Positions 1-5,800 of a stretch of 20,197 nt of DNA are shown here, piece by piece; within the stretch, counting starts at the first letter, position 1, and the number at the start of each line of letters is the position of its first letter. The notes beneath the pieces are model-generated. The model was not told the DNA's origin. It worked only from the letters and a program-made list of their open reading frames with translations, and searched no databases. The DNA lies in NCBI GenBank assembly GCA_034189195.1, contig JAXHVI010000146.1, positions 1 to 20,197 of the forward strand, given 5' to 3'. The position numbers were made by a program, and so were the translations under genes. The stretch comes from Desulfosudis sp034189195. GTDB taxonomy: Bacteria; Desulfobacterota; Desulfobacteria; Desulfobacterales; Desulfosudaceae.

Positions 1-104
1 GGAATGCCGGTGGATATGGTCTGAGTGCCGATACCATCAAGCAGAACAGTGACACTCACCTGCGTTTCCGCTGTTTGTCGCTGTACAGAAGCAGAACGCT
101 TCAT
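1..104 (-). CDS. hisB: Imidazoleglycerol-phosphate dehydratase, N-terminal part (runs off left edge)
   Basis: Only the first 34 codons lie in the window. The minus-strand reading from ATG at 104-102 gives MKRSASVQRQTAETQVSV, then a short strand and DGIGTQTISTGI. This matches the HisB opening, in which an R-x-T-x-E-T segment leads into beta strands and a D-G-x-G...ISTGIPFFDHM motif; the sequence ends just before the FDHM metal-binding part. HisB dehydrates imidazoleglycerol phosphate in histidine synthesis in the cytosol. The start follows tRNA-Ala by about 88 bases on the same strand, so the two may share a transcript. No strong Shine-Dalgarno is seen (a GGGG lies about 6 bases upstream). The short span limits certainty, but the motif order is characteristic. 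Confidence 0.75.
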   Translation of the reverse strand, partial: MKRSASVQRQTAETQVSVTVLLDGIGTQTISTGI

Positions 105-192
105 GAAAAACCCCGCGCCTTTGATTGGCTTGGTTTACGCGGAAAGCAACGATGTACGCCCTTTGGGCCGCCAATTTCCGCCGAATAAAACA

Positions 193-268
193 TGGTGGAG
201 ATGAGGGGGGTCGAACCCCTGACCTCGGCATTGCGAACGCCGCGCTCTCCCAGCTGAGCTACATCCCC
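193..268 (-). tRNA. tRNA-Ala (anticodon CGC)
   Basis: The minus strand folds as a complete cloverleaf of 76 bases including an encoded CCA end. The acceptor stem is GGGGATG with CATCTCC, the D-arm is GCTC/GAGC, the anticodon loop is TTCGCAA (anticodon CGC, reading GCG alanine codons), and the T-arm is AGGGG-TTCGACC-CCCCT. One G-U pair occurs in the acceptor stem and one closes the anticodon stem. It lies upstream of hisB on the same strand. Confidence 0.97.
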
Positions 269-292
269 GGTATGGCCGTGTAAAATTTATGA

Positions 293-321
293 AAATTAAC
301 ACCGAAAATGGCGCCTGTCAA
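293..321 (-). promoter_or_regulatory. Probable proximal promoter of tRNA-Ala
   Basis: On the minus strand a perfect -35 TTGACA (321-316) is followed after 17 bases by a weaker -10-like TAATTT (298-293). The predicted start near 286 would give a leader of about 17 bases before the tRNA. The -35 is exact but the -10 is poor, so confidence is moderate. Confidence 0.5.
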
Positions 322-446
322 GGAATAAAACCATGTTCGTTACCCCGCCCTGTTCAACAGCGATGTCCTTTTCTGCCCCGGTCAAGACCCGACCTTGCTG
401 CACCCGTACCACTAATGCCCCGAATCGATTGTCTCGATTTTTTTGT

Positions 447-475
447 ACTATATAAATATAAAAATTGTATGTCAA
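447..475 (-). promoter_or_regulatory. Near-consensus sigma70 promoter, distal, reading toward tRNA-Ala
   Basis: The minus strand carries TTGACA (475-470), a 17-base AT-rich spacer and TATAGT (452-447). This is one of the best promoter matches in the window. Initiation would fall near 440, about 170 bases before the tRNA. No clear gene starts in between, so it is either a second tRNA/hisB promoter or drives a small untranslated RNA. Confidence 0.65.
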
Positions 476-637
476 GAAAATTCCACCACAATATATGGGG
501 TATTTTCTCCATTTCGTTTTTAAAGACACCCCCCCCTCAGCGACATGGAATCAGCCTTTGCTTGCAACCAACGCTTGACCTCCGGGCATGAAGCGATTAG
601 ATTGCCCTGATTGGCTGGTTCTATTTTAGCGGACGGC

Positions 638-1071
638 GTGACAACTCATGATGGATGCAGCAACAACAGACAGCAGATCCTGCGAATACGCCGGTTCCTG
701 ATGGCCTGCGCCTCATACCTGCTGTGGGGAGTCAGATGCATCGGCGCCTATTACGTTGGGCTGATGCGTATCACCTGATCGTTTTTGTGTTCGGCGTGTT
801 CAAGCTGCGACTGCGGACCTTTTTCGTACTCACTTTTGTTGCCGGGGCCTCTTACGGGACCTCCATGCTGCTGCTGGCGGCCCATGCACTGTAAGCGGTC
901 GATCCCCACCTTGAAATCACCCCGACGGTGCTGCTGCTGGCTGTTCTGATGTGGTTCTCTCCCCTGGAGTACTACATCGGCAATCTACACGCCAGGGCGG
1001 TACAGGACAAGGCCAAGAAAAACGGCAAGAACCGGGGGGAGTATATCGCGCCGCCCCGGCGGACTTCATGA
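638..1071 (+). pseudogene. Remnant of membrane-anchored diguanylate cyclase N-terminus
   Basis: Two reading frames together look like the membrane sensor region that precedes GGDEF domains. The first, from GTG 638, contains RQQILRIRRFLMACASYLLW and then GAYYVGLMRIT before TGA at 776. The second, entered before about 781, has FGVFKLRLRTFFVLTFVAG, a TAA stop at 892, and continues in frame as a further hydrophobic helix (PTVLLLAVLMWF) and a basic tail to TGA at 1069-1071. Basic RIRRFLMA starts followed by several short helices and an FGVFRL-like segment are typical of this family. Helices seem lost where the frames meet, and no GGDEF domain follows. The tail overlaps the 3' end of the convergent LysR gene by a few bases. 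The family assignment is from memory of typical sequences, so it is moderate. Confidence 0.5.
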
Positions 1072-1986
1072 GGCATCCGACGTGTCCCTTTCTTTCAGCC
1101 TGCCCGCTTCAATGAGTTTACGAAACGCATCTGCCGCCGGGGACTGGCTTCGGTTCCTGAGAAAGGCCAGGTAAAACACCCGGGTCAGTTTTATGCCCCG
1201 CAGGGTCAGGGTCTTTAAGGCGCCGGCCCGCACATCCGCGGCCACCGCCATGGAAGACAGAACAGAAACGCCGATACCGCTTTTAATCCCCTGGACCACC
1301 GCTTCCGTGCTGCCGAGCTCGGCCACCACGTTCAGGCCTTCGACGCCCGCTCCCCGCGCCGCCAGGCTCTCTTCCAAAGCGCTTCTTGTACCCGAGCCCC
1401 GCTCGCGGATAATAAAGGGGGCCTGTGCCAGATCCCCCACCGTCACCGTCTTTCTCCCGGCCCAGGAATGGAATGCCGGTACCACCACCCGCATCTCATC
1501 GGTGAGAAACGGCTGCTGCACGATTCGCCGGTCGGCGGTTCGGCCGCCGACCACCGCCAGCTCCACCTTTCCGGACAGAATGTCAAAAAAAACTTTTTCC
1601 GTGTCACCGACCAGAAGACAGACCGTCACCTGGGGATAGACCCTGCGGTATGCACCGATCAGGCCCGGAAGGATATGACCGGCGGGAATGGTGCTGCCGC
1701 CGATCACCAGCCGGCCGGCCACCCGGCCGTGATAGCCGGCCATCTCCGCCTCGATCTCGTCGTACCGGGCCAGCAGGTCCGACGCCTGCCGGTACAGAAG
1801 CTCCCCTGCCGGGGTCGGTACCACGGACCGGCCCTGCCGGTCGATCAACCGGCAGTTGAAATGATCCTCCAGGTCCTTTACATGACTGCTCACCGTGGGC
1901 TGGGAAAGGCGGACACTCGCCGCCGCCCTTGAAAAACTCCGCAGCTCCACCACCCGGCAAAAAATACGCAACCGCCAGAGATCCAT
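1066..1986 (-). CDS. LysR-family transcriptional regulator, probably selenium-metabolism associated
   Basis: A 306-residue LysR-type regulator. The N-terminal winged helix-turn-helix occupies roughly residues 3-62, with the signature SFSRAAASVRLSQPTVSSHV at 17-36 and the FNCRLIDR wing. The rest is the periplasmic-binding-protein-like effector domain (about 90-295). I chose ATG 1986 (MDLWRLRIF) because GGAGG lies five bases upstream and homologues begin MDLWxLxIF; GTG 2001 and ATG 1998 are alternatives. It is divergent from a broken yedF, the usual partner of a LysR subgroup annotated as selenium-metabolism associated in anaerobes. That role is inferred from context, and its ligand is unknown. 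Regulation of the divergent yedF promoter would be expected. Length and motifs look intact. Confidence 0.85.
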   Translation of the reverse strand: MDLWRLRIFCRVVELRSFSRAAASVRLSQPTVSSHVKDLEDHFNCRLIDRQGRSVVPTPAGELLYRQASDLLARYDEIEAEMAGYHGRVAGRLVIGGSTIPAGHILPGLIGAYRRVYPQVTVCLLVGDTEKVFFDILSGKVELAVVGGRTADRRIVQQPFLTDEMRVVVPAFHSWAGRKTVTVGDLAQAPFIIRERGSGTRSALEESLAARGAGVEGLNVVAELGSTEAVVQGIKSGIGVSVLSSMAVAADVRAGALKTLTLRGIKLTRVFYLAFLRNRSQSPAADAFRKLIEAGRLKERDTSDAS

Positions 1987-2022
1987 GACCGCCTCCATCA
2001 CATAGATTTTTTAAATAAACTG

Positions 2023-2033
2023 TAATGACATTA
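2023..2033. promoter_or_regulatory. Palindrome between lysR and yedF, candidate LysR site
   Basis: TAATGACATTA is a perfect inverted repeat around a central A. It sits in the 127-base divergent spacer, about 15 bases before the yedF -35 box. LysR proteins usually bind interrupted dyads in such spacers, so it is a candidate operator, but AT-rich short palindromes also arise by chance. Confidence 0.35.
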
Positions 2034-2047
2034 TTAATCCTTCCGGT

Positions 2048-2076
2048 TTGACAAATCAATCAGACCGGGCAACAAT
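2048..2076 (+). promoter_or_regulatory. Promoter of yedF remnant
   Basis: Perfect TTGACA (2048-2053), 17-base spacer, and AACAAT (2071-2076, 4 of 6 matches). The predicted start lies near 2083, followed by an AAGGAGG ribosome binding site at 2101-2107 and ATG at 2113. Both expression signals are intact although the gene is broken. Confidence 0.55.
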
Positions 2077-2112
2077 TGCCTTCACATTTTCTTTTCTGAC
2101 CAAGGAGGCGCC

Positions 2113-2446
2113 ATGACCCCCATCGATGCCCGGAACCTGCTCTGTCCGGGGCCGGTTTTAGCGGCCAAGTCCTTTATTGAACAGAACGATCCCAACCGCA
2201 TCACCATTATGGGCACCGATCTCTGGCGGCTGGTATTTGTCAACAGCGGGGGTTCGGCTGACCATTGACGGTTCTGCGGTCCTGCCGGACCTTCAGAAAT
2301 ACGAAGAAGCGGGGATTCGGCTGCTGGTCTGCGGCACCTGCCTGACCCATTTTGACCTGATGGACCGGAAGCAGGTGGGCCGGACCACCAACATGCTGGA
2401 CATCGTCACCGCCATGCAACTGGCGGAAAAGGTGATCGTGATCTGA
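2113..2446 (+). pseudogene. yedF: Broken yedF (TusA-DsrE fusion) with internal deletion and frameshift
   Basis: The 5' end reads MTPIDARNLLCPGPVLAAK, the TusA fold start with its conserved Cys-Pro (C11). After about 37 residues the sequence jumps to LWRLVFVNSG, and the frame then stops at TGA 2267-2269. In another frame (+3 end of the family) it continues as VRLTIDGSAVLPDLQKYEE, then the CGTCL motif and GRTTNMLDIVTAMQLAEKVI, ending at 2446. These are the last strands of the YedF DsrE-like domain. Intact YedF is about 200 residues; only about 110 remain, so the TusA end, linker and first half of DsrE are gone. The frame change coincides with a GGGGG run at about 2250-2257 where one extra G explains it. 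YedF is a sulfurtransferase-like protein associated with selenium metabolism. It lies next to its usual LysR partner. Confidence 0.8.
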
Positions 2447-2527
2447 CCTTTCCGCGTCTCCTCCTCCCGGCCAGCCCTTCTGCGGATGCCCGGCTGCGGT
2501 GAATTTCAAGCCGACCGCCGCAATGTG

Positions 2528-2556
2528 TTGACTCCCCATGTACATCATATTATAGT
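2528..2556 (+). promoter_or_regulatory. Promoter of thiolase gene
   Basis: TTGACT (2528-2533), a 17-base spacer, and TATAGT (2551-2556): ten of twelve consensus matches at ideal spacing. The predicted start near 2563 leaves a leader of about 60 bases before ATG 2623. Confidence 0.75.
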
Positions 2557-2622
2557 GACATTTGCGTTTTTTTCGCAAAATCGGACATCTGTCATATTTT
2601 TTCTACAAAGGAGGACTGTTTA

Positions 2623-3876
2623 ATGAAAGAGGTTGTTATTGTATCCGCCTGCAGGACCGCCATTGGCACGTTCGGAGGAACGCTGAAAAACATGCATGCC
2701 TCGCGCATCGCCAGTGTCGTCATGAAAGAGGCGGTTCGCCGGGCCGGTATCGACGCCGGCATCATTGATGATATCCGGTTCGGCTGCTGCCTTGACCCCA
2801 CCGATTCCATGAATGTCACCCGCACCGCGGCCCTGCTGGCCGGTATTCCCGACTCCGTGCCCGCCGTCACAATAAACCGGGTCTGCATCTCCGGCATGGA
2901 GGCCACACTCAGCGGCATGGCCATGATTCAGGCGGGCATGGCCGACGTGCTGCTCACCGGCGGCGTGGAGCATATGTCCGGAGTGCCCTACGTGGTCCAG
3001 GACGCCCGGTGGGGATGCCGCCTTCAGGACACCACCTTTGTGGATGCCCTGATCCGGGGACTTCACTGCGGCTCGCACATCATTCCCCACCCGGAAGACG
3101 GCCCGCTCAAGACAGGCGAACTGATCGAGCGGCTGAAGGGCAAGCCCTACATCATGGGCCACACCGCTGAAATGGTGGCCGAACTCTACAACATCAGCCG
3201 CGAAGAGATGGATGAGGTGGCCCTGCGCAGCCACAACAACGTGGAACGGGCCACAAAGGAAGGTGATTTTGCCGAAGAGATCGTGCCCGTGGAAATCCCC
3301 CAGAAAAAGGGCAAGCCCCCGGTGATCTTCGACAAGGACGAGCACTTCCGGCCCGGCCTGACCATGGAACAGCTGACCAAGCTGCCGCCGGCCTTTGTTC
3401 CCGGCATCGGCAAGGTCACGGCCGGTAACTCCTCCGGTCTCAATGACGGGGCCGCGGCCATGGTCATCATGTCCGCGGACAAGGCAAAGGAGCTGGGATT
3501 AACTCCCCTGGCAAAAATTGTGGCCAGCGGGCGGGGGGCCTGCCATCCGTCGGTCATGGGAATCAGCCCGGTGCCGGCGGTCAAAAACATGTTTGACAAA
3601 CATCCCGACCTCTCCCTGGACGCCTTTGAACTCATCGAACTCAACGAGGCCTTTGCGGCCCAGTACCTGGGGTGTGAAAAAGAGCTGGGCTTGAACCGCG
3701 AGATCACCAATGTGAACGGATCGGGCATCGGCCTGGGTCACCCCGTGGGATGCACCGGCGCGCGGATCATCGTCTCCCTCATCCATGCCATGAAGAAACG
3801 GGGCAAAAGCCTGGGTATGGCCACGCTCTGCGGCGGCGGCGGCGTCTCCATGGCAACGGCCGTGGAAATGTTGTAG
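2623..3876 (+). CDS. Thiolase family protein, acetyl-CoA C-acetyltransferase type
   Basis: A 417-residue thiolase that should cleave 3-ketoacyl-CoA or condense two acyl-CoAs in the cytosol. The nucleophile is C88 in NRVCISGMEA, which replaces the common NRVCGSG form. NEAFAAQ follows in the C-terminal domain, then the catalytic GHPVGCTGAR (H373) and the second catalytic cysteine C403 in LCGGGGVSMA. All key residues are present. It is slightly longer than the usual 390, with extra sequence around residues 125-160. ATG 2623 follows AAGGAGG by a normal spacing and begins MKEVVIVSACRTAIG as family members do. It is transcribed alone between its promoter and a strong hairpin. It could serve the beta-oxidation genes further along; whether it is biosynthetic or degradative cannot be told from sequence. 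Confidence 0.93.
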   Translation: MKEVVIVSACRTAIGTFGGTLKNMHASRIASVVMKEAVRRAGIDAGIIDDIRFGCCLDPTDSMNVTRTAALLAGIPDSVPAVTINRVCISGMEATLSGMAMIQAGMADVLLTGGVEHMSGVPYVVQDARWGCRLQDTTFVDALIRGLHCGSHIIPHPEDGPLKTGELIERLKGKPYIMGHTAEMVAELYNISREEMDEVALRSHNNVERATKEGDFAEEIVPVEIPQKKGKPPVIFDKDEHFRPGLTMEQLTKLPPAFVPGIGKVTAGNSSGLNDGAAAMVIMSADKAKELGLTPLAKIVASGRGACHPSVMGISPVPAVKNMFDKHPDLSLDAFELIELNEAFAAQYLGCEKELGLNREITNVNGSGIGLGHPVGCTGARIIVSLIHAMKKRGKSLGMATLCGGGGVSMATAVEML

Positions 3877-3904
3877 TTCAAAAAATTTATTGTGTCCATT
3901 CGAC

Positions 3905-3942
3905 CTCAGGCGGAACAACCAATGACCGTTGTTCCGCCTGAG
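3905..3942 (+). terminator. Hairpin after thiolase gene
   Basis: A perfect 15-bp stem (CTCAGGCGGAACAAC with its complement) and an 8-base loop, starting 28 bases after the thiolase stop. The T-run after it is weak (TCCTTTGT), so termination may be partial. Confidence 0.65.
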
Positions 3943-4067
3943 TCCTTTGTCGCCTGCCGGTATCAGTAAACAAAGAAGGGCAGTGCCGACAGCGGTTTCA
4001 CATACCGGGAACCACAGGTGCCCTCTTCTTGTTGCCTGCGAGTAACCAGCCCCTAGCCCGCTTTCGA

Positions 4068-4096
4068 TTGACTCTTTTTGCGAAAACCGGAATAAT
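4068..4096 (+). promoter_or_regulatory. Promoter of Sec-peroxiredoxin gene
   Basis: TTGACT (4068-4073), exactly 17 bases, then AATAAT (4091-4096): ten of twelve consensus positions. It places initiation near 4103 and a leader of about 90 bases. No operator is evident. Confidence 0.75.
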
Positions 4097-4193
4097 GGGG
4101 ACAAATTGATCCCCGGCACCGCGGCCGAAAGAACGAAAAAACCACGCGGCACTCGATCATCGTCGGCACCCGGCGAAAAAAAGGAGGTTGCAG

Positions 4194-4916
4194 ATGCCAA
4201 AAGAGGAAAAGGTAGGATGCGCCCGCCCCACCGGCGGCGTGGTAGGACAGAAGAAAACCGATGAAAACAAGGAAAAAACCGCAGCACCCGCCAGGGAGGT
4301 GAAACCCATGATTCAGGTAGGAAAACCAGCCCCCGACTTTGTGGCGCCCGCGTATCACAAAGGCAAATTCACATCCATCAAACTTTCCGACTACCTGGGC
4401 AAATGGGTGGTGCTTTGCCTGTACCCGGGTGACTTCACCTTTGTCTGAGCCACGGAAATCGCGGCGGTCGCCGCGAACCACAAGGCCTTTCAGAAGCTGG
4501 GCGTGGAGCTTTTTTCCATGAGCGTGGACAGCGTGTTTGTTCATAAGATGTGGAACGACAATGAGCTGTCAAAAATGGTCAAGGGCGGTATTCCCTTTCC
4601 CATGCTCTCCGACGGCGGCGGCAAGGTGGGCACAGCCTACGGCGTCTATGACGAAGATGCCGGCGTGGAAAACCGGGGGCGGTTTATCATCGATCCGGAC
4701 GGCGTGATTCAGGCCTACGAAGTGCTCACCCCGCCGGTGGGCCGGCACGTGGCCGAAACCCTGCGGCAGATTCAGGCCTTTCAGCTGGTGCGAAAAACCA
4801 AGGGCAGCGAGGCCACACCCTCCGGGTGGAAGCCGGGCAAACTCACTCTCAAGCCCTCCCCTGACCTGGTCGGCAAGGTCTGGGAGGTCTGGGAGACAAA
4901 AATGGAGTCTGAGTAA
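4194..4916 (+). CDS. Selenocysteine-containing peroxiredoxin (UGA at codon 85 read as Sec)
   Basis: One 240-residue AhpC/Prx-type peroxiredoxin is encoded if TGA at 4446-4448 is decoded as selenocysteine. Upstream is MIQVGKPAPDFVAPAY (from residue 39) and WVVLCLYPGDFTFV; downstream is ATEIAAVAANHKAFQKLGVE and NRGRFIIDPDGVIQAYE. The UGA falls exactly where the peroxidatic cysteine belongs in P-x-x-x-T-x-x-C, giving P78, T82 and U85, with R161 as the likely conserved arginine. A bacterial SECIS-like hairpin follows. The C-terminal resolving-cysteine site, commonly E-V-C-P, reads EATPSGW; the only cysteines are C9 and C75. A 38-residue charged N-terminal extension holds C9. ATG 4194 has AAGGAGG six bases before it. 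The enzyme should reduce peroxides in the cytosol, protecting an anaerobe. Sec decoding requires selA, selB, selC and selD elsewhere. Confidence 0.93.
4446..4475 (+). promoter_or_regulatory. UGA Sec codon with bacterial SECIS-like hairpin
   Basis: Eleven bases after the UGA begins CGCGGC (4460-4465), loop GGTC (4466-4469), then GCCGCG (4470-4475): a perfect 6-bp GC stem. Bacterial SECIS elements lie within the coding region just downstream of UGA and have guanines at the start of a small apical loop, often GGU as in E. coli fdhF, which SelB recognises. The loop begins 17 bases after UGA, within the usual range. The hairpin codes for IAAVAA in an ordinary helix, so protein sequence need not be distorted. 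Confidence 0.85.
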
Positions 4917-4947
4917 CACCGAATTCTGTTTCCGCAAGCCAGCCAGC

Positions 4948-4981
4948 GCTCCGTTAAAAGGAGAGCCCCTTTTAACGGAGC
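4948..4981 (+). terminator. Rho-independent terminator after peroxiredoxin
   Basis: A perfect 14-bp inverted repeat (GCTCCGTTAAAAGG and complement) with a 6-base loop begins 31 bases after the stop codon and is followed by GTTTTAC. It separates the peroxiredoxin from the DUF2062 gene. Confidence 0.75.
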
Positions 4982-4993
4982 GTTTTACGTGAA

Positions 4994-5032
4994 GCGCCGC
5001 CCCTTTTCCTGGGACACGAAGTAAGGCGGCGC
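4994..5032 (+). other. Inverted repeat in the leader of the DUF2062 gene
   Basis: GCGCCGCC (4994-5001) and GGCGGCGC (5025-5032) can pair as an 8-bp GC stem with a 23-base loop. It sits 28 bases before the DUF2062 start. It could be a leader structure, but nothing shows a regulatory role. Confidence 0.35.
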
Positions 5033-5059
5033 AAGCTTCCTTGAAAATACTGAACCACC

Positions 5060-5605
5060 ATGAAACTCAGAAAATGGCTTGCCTCTTTACGTTCGGAGCA
5101 GGACCGGTTGAAGCGGGGTCTTCGCAACACCCGGCTGCACCGGCTTTTCGGGGAGCGGATATTTGCCCACTCTATCTGGGGGTTTGAAAAGGAGCCCCTG
5201 GCCGACGGGTTTGCCCTCGGCCTTTTTATCGCCTTTACCCCTACCATTCCCTTTCATATGATTTTCTGCGTACTCGGCGCCATCTTTTTCCGGGTCAACC
5301 TGTTTGCCGCCCTGACCGCCTGCTGGGTGACCAACCCGCTGACAGCCGCCCCGGTCTACCTGGCGGCCCACTGGATCGGTCGTTTCCTTTTAGGGCGATC
5401 GGAACTGCTGCAGGCAGCCCTTGCCTTTTTTGGATTCGGTGACAAAATGGGCCGCCTGGTGGAACACACCGCCTACCTGTGGGCCGGTTCTCTTCTGTTC
5501 GCAGTCGGGGCCGCCATCACCGGCAACCTGCTGGCCAAAAAGGGATGGGACCTGCTCCACCGGATAAAAGAAGAAAAACAGGAAGCAGAGGATGATGCGG
5601 ATTAG
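5060..5605 (+). CDS. DUF2062 domain inner-membrane protein
   Basis: A 181-residue protein with a basic N-terminus (about 1-45), then hydrophobic segments at roughly 49-70, 72-92, 95-115 and 140-160, and a charged cytoplasmic tail (KEEKQEAEDDAD). The central part ADGFALGLFIAFTPTIPFHM followed by RVNLFAALTACWVTNPLT matches DUF2062, whose hallmark is a G-x-F-I-x-F-x-P stretch and a conserved NPLT motif. The biochemical role of the family is unknown. There is no good Shine-Dalgarno before ATG 5060, but family members begin near here. It lies alone between two terminator zones. Confidence 0.85.
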   Translation: MKLRKWLASLRSEQDRLKRGLRNTRLHRLFGERIFAHSIWGFEKEPLADGFALGLFIAFTPTIPFHMIFCVLGAIFFRVNLFAALTACWVTNPLTAAPVYLAAHWIGRFLLGRSELLQAALAFFGFGDKMGRLVEHTAYLWAGSLLFAVGAAITGNLLAKKGWDLLHRIKEEKQEAEDDAD

Positions 5606-5632
5606 GGTTTTCGGGGTTTTCATGAAAAAGGA

Positions 5633-5659
5633 AGAGGGGCGCGCAAAGCACGCCCCTCT
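5633..5659 (+). terminator. Hairpin downstream of DUF2062 gene
   Basis: AGAGGGGCG (5633-5641) pairs perfectly with CGCCCCTCT (5651-5659), loop 9 bases, 28 bases after the stop codon. There is no T-run, so termination is assumed from position. Confidence 0.45.
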
Positions 5660-5710
5660 CAGGGGGGATGGCTGTGTAGGGGGTACACAACCATTATATG
5701 AACAGCTGGC

Positions 5711-5729
5711 GCTGACACGGTGTGTCAGC
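5711..5729. terminator. Short perfect hairpin in convergent spacer
   Basis: GCTGACAC and GTGTCAGC form an 8-bp stem around a 3-base loop. It is the middle of three hairpins between convergent DUF2062 and acyl-CoA dehydrogenase genes. Function as a terminator is inferred from location only. Confidence 0.35.
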
Positions 5730-5749
5730 GGGCCGGTCACTCCTTCTGT

Positions 5750-5789
5750 CCGGTGGCCGACCCCCCTGCTGCGGCAGGTCGGCCACCGG
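5750..5789. terminator. Strong hairpin between DUF2062 and acyl-CoA dehydrogenase
   Basis: A 13-bp perfect stem, CCGGTGGCCGACC with GGTCGGCCACCGG, lies 11 bases beyond the acyl-CoA dehydrogenase stop. On the plus strand it is followed by CTGTTTTC, a short T-run, so it could stop plus-strand readthrough and also minus-strand transcription. Confidence 0.6.
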
Positions 5790-5800
5790 CTGTTTTCATC

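Larger units (their letters stand above)
269..637. other. Intergenic region upstream of tRNA-Ala
   Basis: About 370 bases without a convincing gene. It holds two minus-strand promoter-like sequences (at 293-321 and 447-475) and a conspicuously AT-rich patch at 437-470. A 38-codon minus-strand reading frame (412-296, GTG start) lies downstream of the distal promoter, but it has no recognisable relatives and ends near the tRNA promoter; I do not call it a gene. Confidence 0.6.
3877..4193. other. Intergenic region between thiolase and peroxiredoxin
   Basis: 317 bases without a gene. It contains the thiolase terminator hairpin, a sigma70-like promoter at 4068-4096 and the peroxiredoxin leader of about 90 bases. 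Nothing else is supportable. Confidence 0.7.

Noticed and set aside
193..268. tRNA-Ala as an integration site of a mobile element
   Set aside because: No duplicate of the tRNA 3' end and no integrase is seen in the window.
289..591. Plus-strand 100-codon frame upstream of the cyclase remnant
   Set aside because: It overlaps promoters on the other strand, lacks a ribosome binding site and resembles no protein family.
892..894. TAA in the cyclase remnant as programmed readthrough
   Set aside because: The upstream part is also frame-broken and the GGDEF domain is missing, so decay is simpler.
2265..2270. Internal TGA of yedF as a second selenocysteine codon
   Set aside because: The YedF sequence resumes in a different frame beyond it and the site does not match a cysteine in the family; a frameshift explains it.
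2620..3345. Long minus-strand frame opposite thiolase, and similar ones opposite acyl-CoA dehydrogenase, HD-GYP and AtuA
   Set aside because: These are antisense shadows of clear genes in GC-rich DNA with low-complexity His/Gly/Arg-rich translations.
4188..4448. Peroxiredoxin region as two separate genes or as a pseudogene
   Set aside because: Both sides of the TGA are in one frame, join without missing residues, and the stop replaces exactly the catalytic cysteine with a SECIS-like hairpin after it.
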